This document shows, in pieces, positions 1-8,637 of a DNA stretch of 64,000 nt. Each line of letters starts with the position of its first letter. The first letter of the stretch is position 1. A program made the translations under genes and the position numbers. A model generated the notes under the pieces. The model saw only the letters and a program-made list of their open reading frames with translations, did no database searches and was not told the origin of the DNA. Source of the DNA: Chloroflexota bacterium (GTDB lineage: Bacteria > Chloroflexota > Dehalococcoidia > JACPQD01); the NCBI GenBank assembly GCA_016190665.1, contig JACPQD010000068.1, forward strand, positions 62,001 to 126,000, given 5' to 3'.

Positions 1-46
1 CCACGCGCGGTCCTTTCTTAAGTGCCAACATTATACTCTAAGGACA

Positions 47-68
47 GCCCTGAATCAAAGTTCAGGGC
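47..68. other. Inverted repeat (hairpin) upstream of holA
   Basis: An 8-bp perfect stem (GCCCTGAA / TTCAGGGC) with a 6-nt loop. There is no T-run on either side, so it is not a classical intrinsic terminator. It sits between the window edge and the holA start and could lie in the holA 5' leader. Function unknown. Confidence 0.45.
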
Positions 69-95
69 AAGCCGATTATAAAGCCAGGTCCTGTT

Positions 96-1115
96 ATGTT
101 CTACATTCTCTACGGTGATGACAGCTTCTCGATCCAGGGGAGATTGAGCGAAATAAGAGGCCGCCTCGGGCCGCCTGACGCTATCGTCAACAACACCTCC
201 GTGTTCGACGGGCGGCGTGTATCTGTGGGCGAACTCACCAGCGCCTGCAATACAATGCCCTTCCTGGCCGAGAAGCGCCTGGTCGTGGTTGAGGGGTTGC
301 TCTCCCGCTTCGAGCCGGCCCCAGGGCGCGGCGGACGCAAAGCCCCTGTTTCGGCGGAGGTCACGAAGGAGCTGACAGCATGGCTGCCTCTAGCGGACCG
401 TGTCGCAGTCATGCCTCCCACCACAGCGCTGGTCCTCCTGGATGGCGCGCTGAGGGGAAGCAACAGGCTGCTCGCTGCGCTGAAATCCAAAGGCGAGGTG
501 TGTCAGTTCCCCTTGCCCAAAGGGCCAGCCCTCCATGGCTGGATTCAGGAACGAGTGGCGAAGGGCGGCGGAACCATTTCACCCTCGGCGGTCCGACTGC
601 TGGGCGACCTGGCGGGAGGCGACCTCTGGGCGCTGAGCAACGAGATTGATAAGCTGGCGCTTTACAGTGCGGGACGGACCATCGAAGACGGCGATGTCCG
701 ATCGCTGGTCAGCAACGCTCAACAGGCCAACGTATTTGCCATGGTCGACGCCGTCGTCGCCCGCCGGCCCTCCGCAGCTATCTCGCACTTGCACCGGCTG
801 ATGGACCAGGGGGCGGCCCCACCCTACATCTTGTCCATGATCACGCGGCAATACCGGATGCTGGCGCAGGCCAAGGAGCTGACCGCCCGGGCATCGTCGC
901 CAGCAGAGATTGGGAGACAGTTGGGGCTCACCAATGACTTCGCCCTGCGCAAGACCCTGGAACAAGCCAGGGGCTATTCCCTGGCGCAGCTCGCCAGCAT
1001 CTACCAGAGGCTCCTGGAGACGGATGTCTCCATCAAGACCGGGCGCTGGGGAGGGGAGATCGCGCTGGATCTCCTTATTACGAACTTGTGCTCAACCCGG
1101 GGCGGCGCCACCTAG
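96..1115 (+). CDS. holA: DNA polymerase III subunit delta
   Basis: Delta subunit of the clamp loader, which opens the beta sliding clamp and loads it on primed DNA in the replisome. The 339-residue length and the opening (FYILYGDDSFSIQGRL) fit HolA, in which a degenerate AAA+ fold is followed by a helical C-terminal collar domain (here roughly residues 210-330, with the 'SxAxIGRxLGL' type region near 270). The ATG start has a short AGG upstream. It is the only plus-strand gene in the first 21 kb and converges on the ABC gene after it. Family assignment is confident; delta lacks a working Walker A, as expected. Confidence 0.92.
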   Translation: MFYILYGDDSFSIQGRLSEIRGRLGPPDAIVNNTSVFDGRRVSVGELTSACNTMPFLAEKRLVVVEGLLSRFEPAPGRGGRKAPVSAEVTKELTAWLPLADRVAVMPPTTALVLLDGALRGSNRLLAALKSKGEVCQFPLPKGPALHGWIQERVAKGGGTISPSAVRLLGDLAGGDLWALSNEIDKLALYSAGRTIEDGDVRSLVSNAQQANVFAMVDAVVARRPSAAISHLHRLMDQGAAPPYILSMITRQYRMLAQAKELTARASSPAEIGRQLGLTNDFALRKTLEQARGYSLAQLASIYQRLLETDVSIKTGRWGGEIALDLLITNLCSTRGGAT

Positions 1116-1150
1116 TGGCGTGTAACACTAATATCGGACAAGGGTATTTC

Positions 1151-1279
1151 AGCCGTAGGGAGGGTGGAGCCCTGACGAAATCGCGGGACAACCCACTGTC
1201 ACGTGCCGCGTTCTTTCTGATGGGTCACGCTTGGCTCCACCCGCCGTACGCATGAATCGATGTTACGTTGTACTAGTCA
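1151..1279. mobile_element. MITE-like inverted-repeat element, family A copy 1
   Basis: A non-coding block of about 129 bp carrying an inverted repeat: GGGTGGAGCC at 1162-1171 and GGCTCCACCC at 1233-1242. A second copy, about 90 percent identical by eye, lies at 39607-39733. Both copies sit directly downstream of a gene's 3' end. Here the right end of the element includes the stop codon and last two codons of the minus-strand ABC gene. No transposase is seen, so it would be a non-autonomous element, or a repeated terminator-like unit between convergent genes. Confidence 0.6.
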
Positions 1280-2265
1280 TGCCGCATCGGATTGTAGCAC
1301 GCGACCAGGTGGTTTGGCGCAATCTCCTTCAGGGACGGGGCGGGCGAGATGCGGCACTCGGTGACAGCTTTGATGCATCTGGGCAGAAAGGCGCACTGGT
1401 CAGGCATATCCACCAGATCAGGCGGCGAGCCTTTTATCGTGCGCAGTCCCTTCTTCGGACGGTCCAGGCGCGGCAGCGCTTCCAACAGGGCCCACGTATA
1501 GGGATGAGTGGGTCTCTTAAACAGCGTCACGGTGTCGGTGTGCTCGGCTATGGAGCCAGCGTACATGACCGCCACGTCGTCGGCCGTGTGCGCGATAACC
1601 CCCATGTCGTGAGTGATGAGGACGACAGACATGCGCCGTTCCTCTTTCAGGCGCCGGATCCTTTCCAGGAGCTCCGCCTGCAGGGTGACATCCAGGGCCG
1701 TCGTGGGCTCATCGGCGATGACTATCTCGGGATTTAATACCAGGGCCATAGCGATCATCACACGCTGGCACATGCCGCCGCTAAGCTGGAACGGGTAACT
1801 GGAGACCAGCTTACTGGCTGAGGGCATCCCGAGCTGCTCCAGAGCCTCAATGGCGGTTTCCCTGGCCTCCCTTCCTCGGAGCGAGGTATGACTTGTGATC
1901 ATCTCTTCCACCTGGCTGCCCACCGGCAGGACCGGATTGAGCCCGGTCATTGGGTCCTGGAAGATGATGGCGATCTTCTTGCCCCGGATATCCCTCATCT
2001 CCTCATCGCCCAGGCTCAGCAGATCGCGCCCCTCAAAGTTGACGCGTCCACCAACCGTTTTCCCTGGAAAAGGGACCAGCTTCAGTATAGATAGGGCGGT
2101 GACTGTCTTGCCGCACCCGCTTTCGCCAACGATGCCCAGGGTGCTCCCCTTCCTCAAGCTGAAGCTAACCCCGTTTACCGCCTTCACTACCGCCCGGTCC
2201 GCTCCTTTGCGAGTGAAGAAATAGGTGCGCAGGTCCTCGACGCTCAATACAAAAGATTCGTCCAT
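1273..2265 (-). CDS. Peptide/nickel ABC transporter ATP-binding protein (DppD/OppD type)
   Basis: ATPase subunit of an oligopeptide/dipeptide-family importer, expected on the inner face of the membrane. Walker A is GESGCGKT (about residues 48-55), the Q-loop region is IIFQDPMTGLNP, the signature reads LSGGM instead of LSGGQ, and Walker B is IVIADEP. The last 60 residues match the OppD/DppD C-terminal extension, with spaced cysteines (CAFLPRC...C...C). Usual length (330). It is an orphan: no permease, binding protein or second ATPase lies beside it, so the substrate cannot be told. The last codons run into a MITE-like repeat. Confidence 0.85.
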   Translation of the reverse strand: MDESFVLSVEDLRTYFFTRKGADRAVVKAVNGVSFSLRKGSTLGIVGESGCGKTVTALSILKLVPFPGKTVGGRVNFEGRDLLSLGDEEMRDIRGKKIAIIFQDPMTGLNPVLPVGSQVEEMITSHTSLRGREARETAIEALEQLGMPSASKLVSSYPFQLSGGMCQRVMIAMALVLNPEIVIADEPTTALDVTLQAELLERIRRLKEERRMSVVLITHDMGVIAHTADDVAVMYAGSIAEHTDTVTLFKRPTHPYTWALLEALPRLDRPKKGLRTIKGSPPDLVDMPDQCAFLPRCIKAVTECRISPAPSLKEIAPNHLVACYNPMRHD

Positions 2266-2382
2266 TTCGCAGCCTCAAGGCAGAAGGAGGTGTGCGCCAT
2301 GAAGAAATTATAGCAGACGGCAGGGAGTCTCGCCGCAAGGGCGCCGCTACGTGGGCGTCCTGGGCAGCCACGCGCGGCCGCG

Positions 2383-3537
2383 TTACCCGCGGCTCGCGGG
2401 CGAAACCTTTCCCTCGGCGAGGACAGGCTCAATCCCGATGGCGATAAGCTCCAGGAGCCGCTCCAGCTCCCAACCCCTGGCGGCGGATATGACGATAGTC
2501 GACAGAGCTTCCGGCCCTCTGTCGCGCCCCGGACCGGCGCCAAACTTGGGATCACCGCCCGTGAGCAAATCCGCTTTGTTCAACACCAGCAGGCGCGGCT
2601 TATCCGCGAGCCCCAATTCGTTAAGGACCTGTTCAACGGTGTGGCTTTGTTCTACCGCGTTTTCATGAGTTATGTCGACGATGTGAAGGAGGAGAGATGC
2701 CTCTTCTAACTCCTCCAGCGTAGCCCGGAAAGCAGCTACTACCGTGGGTGGCAGCTGCTGGATGAAGCCCACCGTATCCGTGATGAGAACCTCATTACCT
2801 TTGGGCAGCCGTAACCGGCGGGTTACGGGGTCCAGGGTGGCGAAGAGCTTGTCTTCCACCAATACGTTCGCGCCCGTCAGGGCGTTGAGCAAGGTGCTCT
2901 TGCCGGCATTGGTGTAGCCCACAAGGGCGACGACGGGCACGCCGTGCCGCGAACGACGTCGCCTGTAGAGGCGGCGATGGCTCCTGATTTCTTCGATCTG
3001 CTTCTTGAGCCGCTGGATCCTGAGCCGGATCAAACGGCGGTCGGTCTCCAGTTGGGTCTCGCCGGGGCCTCTGGTGCCAATGCCGCCGCCCAGGCGCTCC
3101 AGGTGAGACCATTGGCCGGCCAGACGGGGCAGGAGATACTGGTGTTGGGCCAGCTCCACCTGGAGCCGCCCCTCGCGAGTCCGAGCGTGCTTGGCGAAGA
3201 TGTCCAGGATGAGAGCCGTGCGGTCGATTATCTTGACGCGGAGGGCATTTTCGAGGTTGCGCTGCTGCAGAGGAGTCAACTCGGAGTCGAGGATAACCGT
3301 GTCGTAGCCGAGGGTGGCCTTAAGCTGGGCCAACTCCTCCATCTTGCCCGTGCCAACGTAGAAGTCGTGCGTCGGGACAGGCAATCGTTGTATTACCTTT
3401 CCCACGACTTCCGCGCCAGCGGTCCCAGCGAGCCTGGCCAGCTCCTCAAGGGAACTCTCGGCGGTCCAGGCCGTTCTCTCCCTGGTAGCATCCACCGCCA
3501 CCAGAAGCGCCTTCTCGGCAGGGGTTCTTACCGGCAA
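2383..3537 (-). CDS. hflX: GTPase HflX
   Basis: Ribosome-associated GTPase that binds the 50S subunit and helps split or rescue stalled ribosomes. The N-terminal HflX domain (GTGKMEELAQL, DSELTPLQQRNLE) is followed by the G domain with G1 GYTNAGKST, G3 DTVGF and G4 NKAD. The open frame continues upstream to a TTG at 3633, but those 32 extra codons are hydrophobic and come from an AT-rich dispersed repeat, so I place the start at an in-frame TTG just before the conserved RTPAEKALLVAVD. The exact start is uncertain because the ribosome site is weak. Confidence 0.85.
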   Translation of the reverse strand: MPVRTPAEKALLVAVDATRERTAWTAESSLEELARLAGTAGAEVVGKVIQRLPVPTHDFYVGTGKMEELAQLKATLGYDTVILDSELTPLQQRNLENALRVKIIDRTALILDIFAKHARTREGRLQVELAQHQYLLPRLAGQWSHLERLGGGIGTRGPGETQLETDRRLIRLRIQRLKKQIEEIRSHRRLYRRRRSRHGVPVVALVGYTNAGKSTLLNALTGANVLVEDKLFATLDPVTRRLRLPKGNEVLITDTVGFIQQLPPTVVAAFRATLEELEEASLLLHIVDITHENAVEQSHTVEQVLNELGLADKPRLLVLNKADLLTGGDPKFGAGPGRDRGPEALSTIVISAARGWELERLLELIAIGIEPVLAEGKVSPASRG

Positions 3538-3570
3538 AGGCCCTTTTGGGATCTTGTCCCTCCCACCGAA

Positions 3571-3699
3571 ATAATAACCAATCACCAAGATACAGGCGCC
3601 AAACAATGACCATAACCAAGAGACAAGCACCAAACACTGCGAGACCAGCCAATTTGGCTATTTGTATCTTGTATCTTGTATCTTGGTCATTGTCTCTTG
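3571..3699. repeat. AT-rich 'AACCAAGATACAA' repeat with opposing arm
   Basis: Short direct units of the type ACCAAGATACAGGCGCCAAACAATG run from 3571 to about 3640. They are followed by a reverse-complement arm (TATCTTGTATCTTGG type, about 3661-3699), so the block can fold back on itself. The same repeat family forms the larger array at 48569-48914. The block lies between hflX and dapL on the minus strand. It provides the last codons and stop of dapL and a spurious upstream extension of hflX. Confidence 0.65.
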
Positions 3700-4865
3700 C
3701 CTACCGCGGCACGCCACCTCGACATACGCGCCATCGCTTCCTCTATGCGATCATCCGGCGTGGTCAGCGATATGCGAATGTAGCCCTCGCCGCTTGGCCC
3801 ATAGCCATTTCCCGGCGTCACCACCACGAGCAGCTCTTCCAGCAGTTGGGTGCAGAACTCAATAGAGGTATAGCCGGTGGGTATCTTCGCCCAGACGTAG
3901 AGGCTGGCCTTCGGCGGGTTCACCTTCATGCCGATGCTGTTGAGCGTTTTGACCACAAGGTCGCGACGCCGCTGGTAAATGGCATTGTGCTCCTCGATGC
4001 AGTCCTGCGGCCCTTTGAAAGCGGCGATGGCCGCCTGTTGGACGGCCTGGAAGATGCCCGAATCCAGATTGGACTTGACTCGCATCAGGGCGTTGACCAT
4101 CTGCTCGTTCCCCACCGCCATGCCGATGCGCCAACCGGTCATGTTATAGGTCTTGGAGAAGGAGTGGAACTCCATCCCCACATCGCGGGCGCCCTTCGCC
4201 TGCAAGAAGCTGACGGGGCGGTAACCATCGAAGGCCACCTCACTGTAAGGACCATCGTGGCACACCGCGATATCGTAGCGCTTGGCGAAAGCCACTACCC
4301 TTTCGAAAAAATCCAGGTCGGCGACCGCCGCTGTGGGATTGTTGGGATAGTTGATCCAGAGGAGCCTGGCGCAGTGGGCGACGGAGGGAGGCACCGCATC
4401 CAGGTCCGGCAGGAAACCGTTGTCCTCCCTGAGAGGCAGGAAATAGGAGATGCCGCCAGCGAACATGGTGCCGATAGAGTACACCGGATACCCCGGGTCC
4501 GGGACAAGCGCCGTGTCCCCGGGGTCGATGAAGCACAGGGCCATGTGCCCGATGCCCTCCTTAGACCCGATGAGGGGCAGCACCTCTCGCTCGGGGTCCA
4601 AGCTGAGATTGAAGCGGGCCTGGTACCAGTCAGCTATGGCGCGTCGCAGCTCGGGAAGGCCGTCGGTCTCCGGGTAGCGGTGGTTTGCAGGGTCGCGCGC
4701 CGCGTCGCAGAGGCGGTCGATTATGTGCTGCGGGGTGGGAATATCGGGGTCGCCTATGGCCAGGGTGATCACGTCCTCCCCTTTGGCCCGCTTCTCCGCT
4801 ATTTTGCGGCTTATCTCCACAAAAAGATAAGGCGGCAACTGCTCCACGCGCTTCGCGAACTTCAT
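3687..4865 (-). CDS. dapL: LL-diaminopimelate aminotransferase
   Basis: PLP enzyme that converts tetrahydrodipicolinate to LL-diaminopimelate in one step, the short route to lysine and to meso-DAP used by Chloroflexota, chlamydiae, plants and others. Class I/II aminotransferase fold with the PLP lysine in SFSKTYNMTGWRIG, the INYPNNPT motif and the C-terminal arginine region GYIRISLT. 392 residues, normal length. dapF follows 129 bp upstream on the same strand, which supports DapL over a generic aspartate aminotransferase. The final codons (GKRQ-stop) fall in the dispersed repeat at 3571-3699. Confidence 0.88.
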   Translation of the reverse strand: MKFAKRVEQLPPYLFVEISRKIAEKRAKGEDVITLAIGDPDIPTPQHIIDRLCDAARDPANHRYPETDGLPELRRAIADWYQARFNLSLDPEREVLPLIGSKEGIGHMALCFIDPGDTALVPDPGYPVYSIGTMFAGGISYFLPLREDNGFLPDLDAVPPSVAHCARLLWINYPNNPTAAVADLDFFERVVAFAKRYDIAVCHDGPYSEVAFDGYRPVSFLQAKGARDVGMEFHSFSKTYNMTGWRIGMAVGNEQMVNALMRVKSNLDSGIFQAVQQAAIAAFKGPQDCIEEHNAIYQRRRDLVVKTLNSIGMKVNPPKASLYVWAKIPTGYTSIEFCTQLLEELLVVVTPGNGYGPSGEGYIRISLTTPDDRIEEAMARMSRWRAAVGKRQ

Positions 4866-4994
4866 AAGAAACTAGTCCTCCATCGCCGGTCTAATGTGGC
4901 GGGCCTGACAGACAGTTGGAACCACAGACGAACGCAGTGGACGCAATGGACACAGGTAGACACGGCGGACCCGCTGACCGCTGAAAGCTGACAG

Positions 4995-5849
4995 CTACTC
5001 ATCCGGCCACTCCCCTTCGAAAACGAACTCTGCAGGGCCGGACAGAAGCACCTCACCTCGTCCGTCCCAGGACACGGCCAGGGCGCCCCCTGGCAAGGTT
5101 ATGTTAACGTTATCAACGGTCAGCCTGTGAAGGTGGCCAGCCACTGCCACAGCACAGGCGCCCGTGCCGCAGGCCATAGTCTCCCCTGCCCCACGTTCCC
5201 AAACGCGCGCTCTCACGCTTTCCCGGCTCAGTACGTTGGCGATCTCGAAGTTGGTCCGCCTGGGAAACAATGGATGGCGTTCCACCTTGGGCCCGATGAT
5301 GTGCAGCGGGAACTCGTCAACAGCCTCCTCCAGGAAGCACACGGCGTGGGGGTTGCCCATCGAGACGAAGGTGAGCTTCAGCTCTCTGCCATCTATCCTG
5401 ATCGGATAGTCGGTTATGTAAAGTTCATCTTCCCGCCCGGCGATTGCGACAGGTATGGCCTCTGGTCTCAGCTCAGGGTGTCCCATGCCCACCTGCACAC
5501 TGGCTACGCTCTTATCAGACGCCATCGTGAAGCGCACTCTCCTGACCCCGGCCAGCGTTTCGACGGCGAGTTGGCGGCCGTCCCCTCGGCCCAGCCCCCG
5601 CTCCACCACATACCTGGCAAAGCAGCGGATGCCATTGCCGCATATCTCCGCCTCCGAGCCGTCCGGGTTGAACATGCGCATGCGGAAATCCGCAATCTCG
5701 GACGGTAACAGGAGGATCAGGCCGTCCGCTCCCACGCCAAAATGGCGGTGGCACGTCGCCACGGCCAGGCGTGGCCAATCGCGGTCTATTTCCCTGGCAT
5801 CGACGACAACGAAATCGTTGCCCGTGCCGTGCATCTTGGTGAAGTGCAT
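4995..5849 (-). CDS. dapF: Diaminopimelate epimerase
   Basis: Cofactor-independent racemase that turns LL-diaminopimelate into meso-diaminopimelate, the next step after DapL. Both active-site cysteines are visible: one in ICGNGIRCFARY (about residue 75) and one in ACGTGACAV (about residue 224). It starts MHFTKMHGTGNDFVVVD, the classic DapF opening, and has normal length (284). The pair dapF-dapL is read in the same direction and probably cotranscribed; the 145-bp gap holds scattered repeat words (CGCTGAAAGCTGACAGCT type). Confidence 0.93.
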   Translation of the reverse strand: MHFTKMHGTGNDFVVVDAREIDRDWPRLAVATCHRHFGVGADGLILLLPSEIADFRMRMFNPDGSEAEICGNGIRCFARYVVERGLGRGDGRQLAVETLAGVRRVRFTMASDKSVASVQVGMGHPELRPEAIPVAIAGREDELYITDYPIRIDGRELKLTFVSMGNPHAVCFLEEAVDEFPLHIIGPKVERHPLFPRRTNFEIANVLSRESVRARVWERGAGETMACGTGACAVAVAGHLHRLTVDNVNITLPGGALAVSWDGRGEVLLSGPAEFVFEGEWPDE

Positions 5850-5861
5850 TTGAGACCAGTC

Positions 5862-6248
5862 TTATCGGGTAGTATACAGGGGGTAAAGCTCAAGTTCTGG
5901 CATGGGATAATGCCTTCGGTTAAGAGTTACAAGGATAAGCTCATTCACTACAGCAGTAGCTGCTATCACGGCATCGATGAGGTCAAGCGTAATCCCCTGA
6001 CGCCGGTAACTCCTGATGAAGTCGCTAGCGCGATCAGCCACAACGCGGGTGACATCATAGCCAAAGAGGGAAGCGAGGAACTCATCAGCGGCTGCCGTTT
6101 CGCTCTGCCTCGCGCCCCTGCTGACTTCCAACCGTGTAAGCACGGATATTCCAAGCCACTCGTCGCGCCCAAGCCCGGAAACGACGCGTGTAATGTCTCT
6201 TCTATCGCGCAGATACCAGATAACCACATCGGTATCAAGAAGATACAT
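5862..6248 (-). CDS. vapC: PIN-domain ribonuclease toxin, VapC family
   Basis: Likely the RNase toxin of a type II toxin-antitoxin pair. PIN fold with the first acidic residue in YLLDTDVVIW, a central glutamate in SVLTRLEVSRG and the later acidic pair in LDLIDAVIAATA. I start at the ATG giving MYLLDTD, which overlaps the 3' end of the upstream antitoxin gene by 14 nt; an open frame extends 8 codons further upstream. The pairing with a ribbon-helix-helix-like antitoxin supports VapBC. Cleavage target unknown. Confidence 0.82.
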   Translation of the reverse strand: MYLLDTDVVIWYLRDRRDITRVVSGLGRDEWLGISVLTRLEVSRGARQSETAAADEFLASLFGYDVTRVVADRASDFIRSYRRQGITLDLIDAVIAATAVVNELILVTLNRRHYPMPELELYPLYTTR

Positions 6249-6537
6249 CTTCCGGCGTTTCTTCTGTCTCAAAGATCGGGCGCGTCCGCCATGTGCTTCT
6301 GAGCTCTGCTATGAACCTGTCTAGATCCTCCAGGGTGTTAAGGTCGGGGTAGTCCTCGTCCCTCCAGGCGCCGGCGGCCGCCTCCAACGCCTCTCGCTGG
6401 CGTAATAGAGCCAGCTCCTTCGCTGTCGCCTGGACAATCAGTTCGCTGCGATGCTTACGGGGGACCCGACGTCGTAGCTCTTCAAGAACATCTCTTGGGA
6501 AGATTACGTTAATGCGTTCGCGATTTGAAACTGCCAT
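6235..6537 (-). CDS. vapB: Ribbon-helix-helix antitoxin of the VapC pair
   Basis: A 100-residue protein with a short N-terminal DNA-binding strand-helix-helix (NRERINVIFPRDVLEELRR) and an acidic C-terminal tail that would wrap the toxin. It precedes and overlaps vapC, the usual antitoxin-first order, which implies translational coupling and autoregulation. A second, broken copy of the same gene lies immediately upstream (6577-6899), and the leader sequence of both copies is alike (GCCGATCA(G/A)TT(A/G)TCTGA), so the gene and its promoter were duplicated in tandem. Confidence 0.75.
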   Translation of the reverse strand: MAVSNRERINVIFPRDVLEELRRRVPRKHRSELIVQATAKELALLRQREALEAAAGAWRDEDYPDLNTLEDLDRFIAELRSTWRTRPIFETEETPEDVSS

Positions 6538-6576
6538 TTGGACACCGCCGATCAGTTATCTGAGTATAATTGTACG

Positions 6577-6899
6577 TCATTGATATACATCGTTCAATCC
6601 GGGGAAGATATATCGTTCCGGGGGTTTCTCCGAGTCTGGGACTAGCGGCGTTCGTCTACCGCGAAGCTCGTCGATGAACCTCTCCACGTCCTCATCCGTC
6701 ATGAGGTCGGGATGGTCCTCATCCTTCCACGCGCCCGCGGTGGCTTCCAGCGCCTCTCGCTGGCGCAATAGAGCTAGCTCCTTCGCGGTCGCCTGGACAA
6801 TGAGCTCACTCCGGTGCTTGCGGGCACCCGCCGCCGTAGCTCTTCAAGGACATCCTTCGAAAATATTACGCTAATGCGTTCGCGCTTCGTAATTGCCAT
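6577..6899 (-). pseudogene. Duplicated VapB antitoxin inactivated by a 1-nt deletion
   Basis: Reading from an ATG at 6899 gives MAITKRERISVIFSKDVLEE..., matching the neighbouring vapB. After RRRVP the frame is lost: the intact gene continues RKHRSELIVQATAKE, and here the same amino acids are found in the next frame, so one base was lost near 6827. The rest (LRQREALEATAGAWKDEDHPDL) is collinear with vapB up to the tail, then reads into the leader of the intact copy. No second vapC accompanies it. Confidence 0.75.
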
Positions 6900-6955
6900 C
6901 TGGACGCCACCGATCAATTGTCTGAAGGCAATTATACATCATCCATTTACATCAT

Positions 6956-7714
6956 TCAATCGCGGAAAGACACTAACCGCAACTGGTAGGTTACTATGTC
7001 CTGAGGGCGACCCGTGGCCACGGCGACGTTGAAGAGGGCGCCCATGCCTTCCGGTATGTCGCTGCTGGCCGCCAGTCCGTAGTCCACGGCCACAATCTGC
7101 CCCTCCGCATCATATCCCGTGACCCCCACCCTGACGCTCTTGGCCGCCGACGAGCCAACGTTTCTTATCTCGCCCTTCACATAGAAGGCGCCCCACTTTT
7201 CTTCGACCTGGACGTCCACCGCCGACAGTAAGGGATCGTCGGTGGTCCTGGAGGCAAAGGCTGGCTTTATCGCCAATTCCCATCTATCCCACGCCTCGGT
7301 CGGCGCATAGAATTGGAAGGGCGCCTTGGCGCCCGCGGCGATACTGGTAGAAGGCGGCAATATGACTGCTCCACCGGACTGGACTATGGTTGTGCCACGA
7401 AAATAGCCATACCTGATAGACACGCCAGTGCGCTCGATCCCTTTGTTCTTCACCTCGCCCAGGTAAACGCGCGAGCCGTTGGCAGCGACGAGATCACGGA
7501 AACTCACCAGTTCCAGCGGCGAGTCGATTGTCACCGGCGGCCCAGGAGTAGGGCTAGGACTGGGAGTCGGCGTCGGAGATGTGCTGTCCCTGCCGGACAC
7601 GGGGAAATAGAGCCGGTACGGGGACTGCGCCCCGGTGGACTGCGCGGCCCAGGCGAAGACGCCCATGCCGAGCGACAGAAAAAGGACCACAGTGGCCAGC
7701 TTCAACGGGATCAT
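6956..7714 (-). CDS. Secreted or membrane-anchored FxLYD-type protein
   Basis: Starts at the ATG that overlaps the miaA stop (ATGA), giving MIPLKLATVVLFLSLGMGVF..., a signal peptide or N-terminal anchor. Next comes a proline/threonine/serine linker (about residues 47-60, PTPTPSPSPTPG), then two related beta-sandwich regions with the pattern 'GEVKNKG...VSIRYGYF' and 'GEIRNVGSSAAKSVRVGVTGYDAEG', typical of FxLYD domains on cell-surface proteins. The words LVSFRD occur both before the first repeat and at the extreme C-terminus. Function unknown; the last gene of a tight housekeeping run. Confidence 0.75.
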   Translation of the reverse strand: MIPLKLATVVLFLSLGMGVFAWAAQSTGAQSPYRLYFPVSGRDSTSPTPTPSPSPTPGPPVTIDSPLELVSFRDLVAANGSRVYLGEVKNKGIERTGVSIRYGYFRGTTIVQSGGAVILPPSTSIAAGAKAPFQFYAPTEAWDRWELAIKPAFASRTTDDPLLSAVDVQVEEKWGAFYVKGEIRNVGSSAAKSVRVGVTGYDAEGQIVAVDYGLAASSDIPEGMGALFNVAVATGRPQDIVTYQLRLVSFRD

Positions 7715-8637
7715 GCCGCGTCCCGCTTCATGGTGAGGATACCCATTACTTGTTCTGCGATCGCCCCGGTCCCCTCCCCCACGTCGAACCACCGTATCCG
7801 CTCGTCCTTGAGGCGGAACCAGGCATACTGGCGTCGCGCCAGATGGTGGGTATGCGTCTTGATCTGCCCAATGGCGGCTGTCAGGTCGATCTGGCCCGTC
7901 AGATAGAGGCCGATCTCCCGGTAACCTGGGCTGGAAAAGGAAGGCAGCTCCAGGCCGTAGCCGAGTTCCATCAAATGGCGCACCTCCTCGATCAGCCCCT
8001 CCTGTATCATCTCTTCCACACGCTCGTCAATCCGCCGGTAAAGGTCGTCCCTGTCCGTCGTCAGCCCCACGATGGTCGCGTCCCAGCGTTGTCGTCGCCC
8101 TTGCCCCCGCGAGAAGGGCCTGCCCGATATCTCGCAGACCTCCAAGGCCCGGATTACTCGCCTCAGGTTCCTCGGGTCGATTCTCTCCGCAGCAAGCGGA
8201 TCCTTCGCTAGAAGGTCTCGATATAGCGCTTCTGATCCCTCGGTGGCGGCCCGGGCCGCCAGCCGTTGCCGGAGCTCCGGATTGGGGGGCACAGAGGGAA
8301 TCTCATAGCCGTGCAGCAGGGCCCACACATACAGGCCCGTGCCACCCTCCAGGATAGCCGCCTTGGCGCGCCCCTGAGTTTCCGCAATCGCCCGATCGGC
8401 TGCGTCCTGATAGAGGGCGAGATTGAAGTCCTGGTCCGGGTCCACCACGTCGATCAGGTGATGCGGTATGAGCTTTCTCTCCTCTTCGCTGGCTTTGGCT
8501 GTGCCAATATCCATGAGGCGGTAGACCTGGCGGCTATCCGCTACCACTATCTCGCCATCCAGCCTCTGGGCGAGGTGCATGGCCAGGGCGCTCTTGCCGA
8601 CCGCCGTGGGTCCTACGATAGCTAGAATGCGGTCCAT
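7711..8637 (-). CDS. miaA: tRNA dimethylallyltransferase
   Basis: Transfers a dimethylallyl group to N6 of A37 in tRNAs reading UNN codons, using DMAPP from the MEP pathway (dxs and ispE are in this window). P-loop GPTAVGKSALA near the start, DSRQVYR switch-like motif, PHHLIDVVDPDQ, and the G-G-TGLY motif (ILEGGTGLYVWAL) are all present. 308 residues, normal length. The ATG at 8637 shares one base with the tpiA stop (TGATG); an in-frame TTG lies just upstream. Confidence 0.93.
   Translation of the reverse strand: MDRILAIVGPTAVGKSALAMHLAQRLDGEIVVADSRQVYRLMDIGTAKASEEERKLIPHHLIDVVDPDQDFNLALYQDAADRAIAETQGRAKAAILEGGTGLYVWALLHGYEIPSVPPNPELRQRLAARAATEGSEALYRDLLAKDPLAAERIDPRNLRRVIRALEVCEISGRPFSRGQGRRQRWDATIVGLTTDRDDLYRRIDERVEEMIQEGLIEEVRHLMELGYGLELPSFSSPGYREIGLYLTGQIDLTAAIGQIKTHTHHLARRQYAWFRLKDERIRWFDVGEGTGAIAEQVMGILTMKRDAA

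Noticed and set aside
3546-4991. 481-codon plus-strand frame opposite dapL
   Set aside because: Antisense shadow; dapL carries the PLP motif and conserved length.
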